DNA of 64,000 bases, taken from positions 806,001 to 870,000 of the forward strand of contig NZ_JAHUWT010000003.1 in NCBI RefSeq assembly GCF_019218885.1. The letters are read 5' to 3'. The position numbers and the translations under genes are program-made. Shown piece after piece: positions 59,971 to 64,000 of the stretch (position 1 is its first letter; the number at the start of each line of letters is the position of its first letter). Source of the DNA: Bordetella sp. BOR01 (GTDB lineage Bacteria; Pseudomonadota; Gammaproteobacteria; Burkholderiales; Burkholderiaceae_B). Below the pieces are notes generated by a model. It saw only the letters and a program-made list of their open reading frames with translations, was not told the DNA's origin and ran no database searches.

Positions 59971-60936
59971 ATGAATATCCGCCAAGCACTGCTTTGCGCC
60001 GCGGCGTTGGCCGTGGCGCCGCTGCCGGCACAGGCCGGCTATCCCGCCAAACCGATACACATCATCGTCGGGGCGGCCGCCGGCGGCCCCACAGACCAGA
60101 CCGCGCGCATCGTAGGCGAACGCATGGCAAGCGAATTGGGCGTACCGGTCGTGGCGCAGAATATCGCGGGCGGCGGCGGCAGCCTGGGCGCGGCCGCCGC
60201 CGCCCGGGCCCAGCCCGACGGCTACACCTTGCTGATGGGCACCATCAGTACGCATGGCGCCAATCCGTCGCTATACAAGCAACTGAACTACGACGCGATC
60301 AAGGACTTCACCCCGATCTCGACCCTGGTGACCTATCCGCTGGTGGTGGTCATCAACCCGCGGCAAGTACCCGCCCGCACCCTGGACGAGCTGATCCGCT
60401 ACGCCAAGGCGCACCCTGGGAAACTCAATCGCGGCTCGGCGGGAGTGGGTACGTCGATGCATCTGTCCGGCGAGCTCTTCGACAGCATGGCCGGTATCAA
60501 GACCACGCATGTTGCCTACAAAGGCAGCGCGCCATCCATGAAAGACCTGGTGGGCGGCCAGATCGACCTGTCGTTCGAGAGCCTTGCGGTGGCATTGCCG
60601 CACATCCAGTCGGGACGCCTGCTGGCACTGGCTGTCACGGGCGAGGCTCGCAGCCCGCTGCTGCCCGACGTGCCCACGGTAGCCGACACGCTGCCGGGCT
60701 ATCGCTTCTCGGCATGGCTGGGCTTGGTAGCGCCGGCGGGCACACCGGCGACGGCCATCGCGACATTGAATGGCGCGGTGCGCAAGGCGCTCGCCGACCC
60801 GGCCGTCATCGCGGCGCTGCAGTCGCAGGCCGCGCAGCCGGCATGGAGTACGTCCGAAGCATTCGGTGAACTGATTGCCAGCGATATCGCGCGCCTGCGC
60901 GACCTGATCAAGACCGCCGGCATCGCGCCGCAATAG
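59971..60936 (+). CDS. Bug-type substrate-binding protein
   Basis: A 321-residue periplasmic Bug/TctC receptor. The signal peptide ends near residue 23 (LPAQAG). GYPAKPIHIIVGAAAGGPTD replaces the usual PFAPGG opening, and VVAQNIAGGGGSLGAA replaces the usual ENKPGAG, so its ligand site is somewhat diverged. The last PAGTPATAIATLNGAVRKAL segment is normal. It ends the BKACE operon, with a convergent hypothetical gene 13 bp after its stop. Confidence 0.92.
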   Translation: MNIRQALLCAAALAVAPLPAQAGYPAKPIHIIVGAAAGGPTDQTARIVGERMASELGVPVVAQNIAGGGGSLGAAAAARAQPDGYTLLMGTISTHGANPSLYKQLNYDAIKDFTPISTLVTYPLVVVINPRQVPARTLDELIRYAKAHPGKLNRGSAGVGTSMHLSGELFDSMAGIKTTHVAYKGSAPSMKDLVGGQIDLSFESLAVALPHIQSGRLLALAVTGEARSPLLPDVPTVADTLPGYRFSAWLGLVAPAGTPATAIATLNGAVRKALADPAVIAALQSQAAQPAWSTSEAFGELIASDIARLRDLIKTAGIAPQ

Positions 60937-60949
60937 GGGCGAACGCCCG

Positions 60950-61267
60950 TCAATAACCGACCGACAGGCCCGGCAAGTCGACGATGATGCGTGGCTTGTC
61001 CAGGGCCAGGGCGGCGTGCTGGGCGAATTCGCCGCTTTCCTTGGCATCGGATGACAGCACGTCGTAGCCCAGTGCATCGGCCACGCCCATGATCTTGTCC
61101 AGCAGCAGCACCTTGCCGCTGGGCCGCAGCGGCTCGCAGCCCAGGGTGTCCCAGGCCGCCTCGAACCAGTCGCGGGCATCGCTCGCGGCCTGCGGGGAAG
61201 GCGCCACGTCGACGGACAGATCGACCGTCCGGCGGGCATCGAATATGACGGTCACGTCGCTGCGCAT
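60950..61267 (-). CDS. Hypothetical protein
   Basis: A 105-residue soluble protein of unknown function. The sequence begins MRSDVTVIFDARRTVDLSVD and contains SGKVLLLDKIMGVADALGYD near the middle; predicted alternating strands and helices suggest a small alpha/beta domain. No signal peptide, membrane segment or motif is recognised. The ATG at 61267 is chosen because upstream sequence in that frame is out of character. It is convergent with the last Bug gene. Confidence 0.6.
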   Translation of the reverse strand: MRSDVTVIFDARRTVDLSVDVAPSPQAASDARDWFEAAWDTLGCEPLRPSGKVLLLDKIMGVADALGYDVLSSDAKESGEFAQHAALALDKPRIIVDLPGLSVGY

Positions 61268-61356
61268 GGCGGGCTCCGGATGTGTAAGAAAAGATGGCGC
61301 CAGTATGCCGTGCCAAGGGGGCCGCAGACTGTCAGACCTGCGACATTGCCGCAAGC

Positions 61357-61710
61357 CTACCAGCCCTTGGTGGCCTCCCAGGTAACGTCGGCGTCTTCGG
61401 CCAGCGAACGGCGCATCATGTCCAGCAGCGGGAACGCCCGCTGGTGCAGCTCGACGGTTTGGGCAACGGGGTGCACCGGCGCCTTGTCGTGATCGTCGGC
61501 ATCGTCGTTCTGGCCAGGGTGGGCGCGTTCGTCGGCCGCGATGGCGGCTTCGATGCCGTCGATGGCCGCCTGAAGCTGGTCGCGGGTAAATACGCCGCGC
61601 TCGGGAACATTGTCGCCAAAGGACTTGCCGGCCGCGCGCAGCAGCGGAGCGGCATTGTGCGACAGCATCAGGACTTCGGCGACCGCCTTGGAATGAAACT
61701 TGATGAGCAT
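61357..61710 (-). CDS. DUF1840 family protein
   Basis: A 117-residue protein of the DUF1840 family, which is common in betaproteobacteria and has no proved function. The opening MLIKFHSKAVAEVLMLSHNA and the later GVFTRDQLQAAIDGIEAAIA match the family, as does the Asp/His-rich middle. The start at 61710 is chosen by the family N-terminus; a start 30 bases upstream is less likely. It lies in the same direction as the preceding hypothetical gene (upstream of it). Confidence 0.8.
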   Translation of the reverse strand: MLIKFHSKAVAEVLMLSHNAAPLLRAAGKSFGDNVPERGVFTRDQLQAAIDGIEAAIAADERAHPGQNDDADDHDKAPVHPVAQTVELHQRAFPLLDMMRRSLAEDADVTWEATKGW

Positions 61711-61883
61711 ATTGCGGACTCCCACAGTGGATACTTCCATACACTACCGCAATGCGCCGGCTGGCGCCAATGGCAGGATACGAGCATAGGGGCCGTCCGA
61801 TGGACGGCCCGCCGCCAGAGCGCAAGATGCGGCCCCGCTATCGGAAAAGACGCCAAATCCACGCTATGATCTAGGATATTCCC

Positions 61884-62108
61884 GTGAATGCCATGGTTTT
61901 CGACACGCATACGTACACCCACGCCGTCGTCAAACGGCTTACCGCCGCCCACCAAAGACGACTTACGGCGTGCCGTCACCCCCTGGCCGCCAAAGAAGCC
62001 CTCATGGAAGGCTTGGCCCCCGTGAAGACCGACATCGTGCTCTTGAAGTGGATGACGGGCATGGGCTTGGCAGGCGTGCTGTCGCTGATCCTAAAAACTT
62101 TCTTCTGA
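61884..62108 (+). CDS. Short coiled-coil/DUF1640-like protein, probably shortened
   Basis: A 74-residue protein with GTG at 61884 (or ATG at 61893) as start. The first part ([17 protein letters not shown]) and the end ([20 protein letters not shown]) match the termini of DUF1640-type proteins, which normally have 30-60 residues of coiled coil between. Here the coil is almost absent, so it looks like a shortened copy. The C-terminus is a membrane helix. A TATGAT -10-like box is at 61865-61870. It precedes argS by 7 bp. Confidence 0.55.
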   Translation: MNAMVFDTHTYTHAVVKRLTAAHQRRLTACRHPLAAKEALMEGLAPVKTDIVLLKWMTGMGLAGVLSLILKTFF

Positions 62109-62115
62109 TTCCTCC

Positions 62116-63801
62116 ATGCTCCCCGAGCAACAACAACAACTCATCTCGCTGATCCAGGCCGCCGTGGCGCGTGCATTGCCCGAGGCCCAGGCCCAGGTGC
62201 TGCTCGAGCGCCCCAAGGTCGCCGCCCACGGCGACGTGGCCACCAACGTCGCCATGCAACTGGCCAAGCCGGCGCGGCGCAATCCGCGCGAACTGGCCCA
62301 GGCCATCGTCGACGCCCTGATGGCCGAAACCGCGGCCCGCGCGCTGGTCGAAAGCGCCGAGATCGCCGGCCCGGGCTTCATCAATTTCCGCATCACCGCC
62401 GCCGCCCGCCAGGCTGTCGTGCAGGCCGTGGCCGACCAGGGCCAGGCCTACGGGCGCACGCCCGCCACGGGCGATAAAGTGCTGGTCGAGTTCGTGTCGG
62501 CCAACCCCACCGGCCCCCTGCACGTGGGCCACGCCCGCCAGGCGGCGCTGGGCGATGCCATTTGCCGCCTGTACGAGGCCACCGGCTGGGAAGTCACCCG
62601 CGAGTTCTACTACAACGACGCCGGCAACCAGATCCAGAACCTGGCGATCAGCGTGCAGGCGCGCGCCCGCGGCATCGCCCCCGATTCGCCCGACTACCCG
62701 GCCGACGGCTACAAGGGCGACTACCTCGTCGACATCGCGCAAGACTTCATCGCCGGCAAGACCCTGCAGGCCGCCGACGGCGCGGCCGTGACGGCCACCG
62801 GCAACATCGACAACCTGGACGATATCCGGGTGTTCGCCGTGGCCTACCTGCGCCGCGAACAAGACCTGGACCTGCAGGCCTTCGGCCTGGCCTTCGACAA
62901 CTACTACCTGGAAAGCTCGCTGTATACGTCGGGCCGGGTCGAACAGACCGTGCAGGCCCTGGTCGCCAAGGGTCATACGTACGAACAGGAAGGCGCGCTG
63001 TGGCTGCGCACCACCGAGCTGGGCACCGGCGACGACAAAGACCGCGTCATGCGCAAAAGCGAAGGCGGCTACACCTACTTCGTACCCGACGTGGCCTACC
63101 ACAAGGCCAAATGGGAACGCGGCTTTCATCGCGCCGTCAACATCCAGGGCAGCGACCACCACGGCACCGTGGCGCGGGTGCGCGCCGGCCTGCAGGCCCT
63201 GGAAGAGGGCATTCCCAAAGACTATCCCGCCTACGTCCTGCACAAGATGGTGAAGGTGATGCGCGGCGGCGAAGAGGTCAAGATCTCCAAGCGCGCCGGC
63301 AGCTACGTCACCCTGCGCGACCTGATCGACTGGGTGGGCCGCGATGCGGTGCGCTACTTCCTGATCCAGCGCCGAGCCGACACGGAATTCGTGTTCGACA
63401 TCGACCTGGCGCTATCGAAAAGTGACGAAAACCCGGTGTACTACATCCAGTATGCCCACGCCCGCATCTGCTCGATGATCGCCAACGCGGGCGCCGACGA
63501 TGCCCGTGTCGCGCAGGCCGACACCGCCCTGCTGGCGGCGCCATCCGAGTTCGCGCTGATGCAGCGGCTGGCGGGCTTCCCGCAGGTGGTGGCGCAGGCC
63601 GCCCAAGAATTGGCGCCGCACCATATCGCGTTCTGGCTGCGCGACTGCGCATCCGATTTCCACGCCTGGTACAACGCCGAGCGCGTACTGGTCGACGACG
63701 AACCCCTGAAACTGGCCCGCTTGCGCCTGGCCGCCACGACGCGGCAGGTGCTGGCCAATGGCCTGGCGCTGCTGGGCGTGTCCGCTCCGCAACGGATGTA
63801 A
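62116..63801 (+). CDS. argS: Arginyl-tRNA synthetase
   Basis: A 561-residue class I aminoacyl-tRNA synthetase that charges tRNA-Arg. The N-terminal Add-1 domain is present (residues 1-95), followed by HIGH-type [14 protein letters not shown] near 135-148, [12 protein letters not shown] overlapping, and a KMSKS-equivalent [18 protein letters not shown] near 376. The C-terminal DALR anticodon-binding domain ends [14 protein letters not shown]. Length matches the family. The gene is essential and begins 7 bp after the short DUF1640-like gene; a SPOR-type gene follows by 9 bp. Confidence 0.97.
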   Translation: MLPEQQQQLISLIQAAVARALPEAQAQVLLERPKVAAHGDVATNVAMQLAKPARRNPRELAQAIVDALMAETAARALVESAEIAGPGFINFRITAAARQAVVQAVADQGQAYGRTPATGDKVLVEFVSANPTGPLHVGHARQAALGDAICRLYEATGWEVTREFYYNDAGNQIQNLAISVQARARGIAPDSPDYPADGYKGDYLVDIAQDFIAGKTLQAADGAAVTATGNIDNLDDIRVFAVAYLRREQDLDLQAFGLAFDNYYLESSLYTSGRVEQTVQALVAKGHTYEQEGALWLRTTELGTGDDKDRVMRKSEGGYTYFVPDVAYHKAKWERGFHRAVNIQGSDHHGTVARVRAGLQALEEGIPKDYPAYVLHKMVKVMRGGEEVKISKRAGSYVTLRDLIDWVGRDAVRYFLIQRRADTEFVFDIDLALSKSDENPVYYIQYAHARICSMIANAGADDARVAQADTALLAAPSEFALMQRLAGFPQVVAQAAQELAPHHIAFWLRDCASDFHAWYNAERVLVDDEPLKLARLRLAATTRQVLANGLALLGVSAPQRM

Positions 63802-63810
63802 GCTGTATCC

Positions 63811-64000
63811 ATGGCCACCAAACGAAAAACGTCCCGACAACCCAACCAACGCGGCAGCACCATGTACGGCGCCCTGGCAGGCCTGCTGATCGGCCTGATC
63901 ATCGCAGCCGTCGTGGCGTTCTACGTTACGAAAGCGCCCATGCCGTTCGTCGACCGCGCCACCCGCGAACCCGACCGCACCCAATTGCCCGACCCGCGCC
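63811..64000 (+). CDS. SPOR/FtsN-like inner-membrane protein, 3' truncated by window edge
   Basis: The window ends after 63 codons. The start MATKRKTSRQPNQRGSTMYG is basic and is followed by a single membrane helix (ALAGLLIGLIIAAVVAFYV, residues 21-39) and a Pro/Asp-rich linker. This layout, and the place directly after argS, fit the SPOR-domain cell-division or sporulation-related protein found there in betaproteobacteria. The SPOR domain itself lies outside the window, so the assignment is inferred. Confidence 0.7.
   Translation, partial: MATKRKTSRQPNQRGSTMYGALAGLLIGLIIAAVVAFYVTKAPMPFVDRATREPDRTQLPDPR

Noticed and set aside
1-64000. CRISPR arrays, tRNA or rRNA genes, insertion sequences, integrase genes
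   Set aside because: No evenly spaced repeat array, cloverleaf-like segment, transposase or integrase motif was seen when reading all intergenic regions and coding frames.

Overview
The window is about 64 kb of GC-rich, densely packed chromosome. It suggests a betaproteobacterium of the Alcaligenaceae, most like Bordetella or Achromobacter. The reasons are four Bug-type (TctC) periplasmic receptors beside small catabolic clusters, a FimC/FimD-like usher and tip-adhesin pair, a long-form LeuA, and many IclR, LacI, TetR and LysR regulators beside uptake operons. This assignment is inferred from gene content; no database search was run. No rRNA, tRNA, CRISPR array, insertion sequence or prophage was seen. 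The right edge cuts a SPOR-type gene and the left edge cuts the usher gene.

Layout. 1-3.3 kb: end of a chaperone-usher fimbrial operon. 3.3-12.4 kb: a catabolic island on both strands (LigI-like amidohydrolase, two Bug receptors, IclR regulator, MmgE/PrpD protein, alpha/beta hydrolase, arylmalonate decarboxylase-like protein, ornithine cyclodeaminase-like protein, FAD oxidoreductase). 12.4-17.6 kb: an EamA exporter, an AraC regulator, and a YkvA-DUF2868-DUF3482 membrane/GTPase trio. 17.9-24.8 kb: a dipeptide-type ABC transporter with fused ATPases and a metal-dependent amidohydrolase. 24.9-31.3 kb: housekeeping genes (TPM protein and LemA, DEAD-box helicase, LysE exporter, PrfC). 31.3-38.8 kb: PhoX phosphatase, bacterioferritin, EamA/LysR pair, Bfd and RpoN. 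39.2-42.3 kb: leuA and an amidase. 42.5-52.3 kb: a LacI regulator, two ABC importers and a GpdQ-like phosphodiesterase. 52.4-60.9 kb: a TetR regulator divergent from a nine-gene BKACE catabolic operon. 61-64 kb: small hypothetical genes, argS and a SPOR-type protein.

How the parts work together. The LacI gene and the second importer operon carry nearly identical 18-bp palindromes (AATGAAA-N4-TTTCATT). One regulator therefore probably controls both transporters and the phosphodiesterase between them; a glycerophosphodiester or phosphonate-type diet is plausible. The IclR regulator probably acts at a perfect TAGTTCCG-N5-CGGAACTA palindrome between it and the MmgE/PrpD operon. Bfd has a strong Fur-box match over its start codon, which ties it to iron release from the bacterioferritin 2.5 kb away.

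Most interesting signals. (1) A 41-codon open frame upstream of leuA has three rare CTA leucine codons in five positions, overlapping mutually positioned stems: a candidate leucine attenuator. (2) Several enzymes in the two catabolic clusters lack the catalytic residue expected for their fold: an alpha/beta hydrolase with Lys at the nucleophile elbow, and two racemase-superfamily proteins without the expected cysteines. (3) The BKACE operon combines nine gene families in an arrangement I do not recognise as a known pathway. (4) The SBP and permease genes of the peptide transporter are separated by a nested 29-bp perfect inverted repeat.
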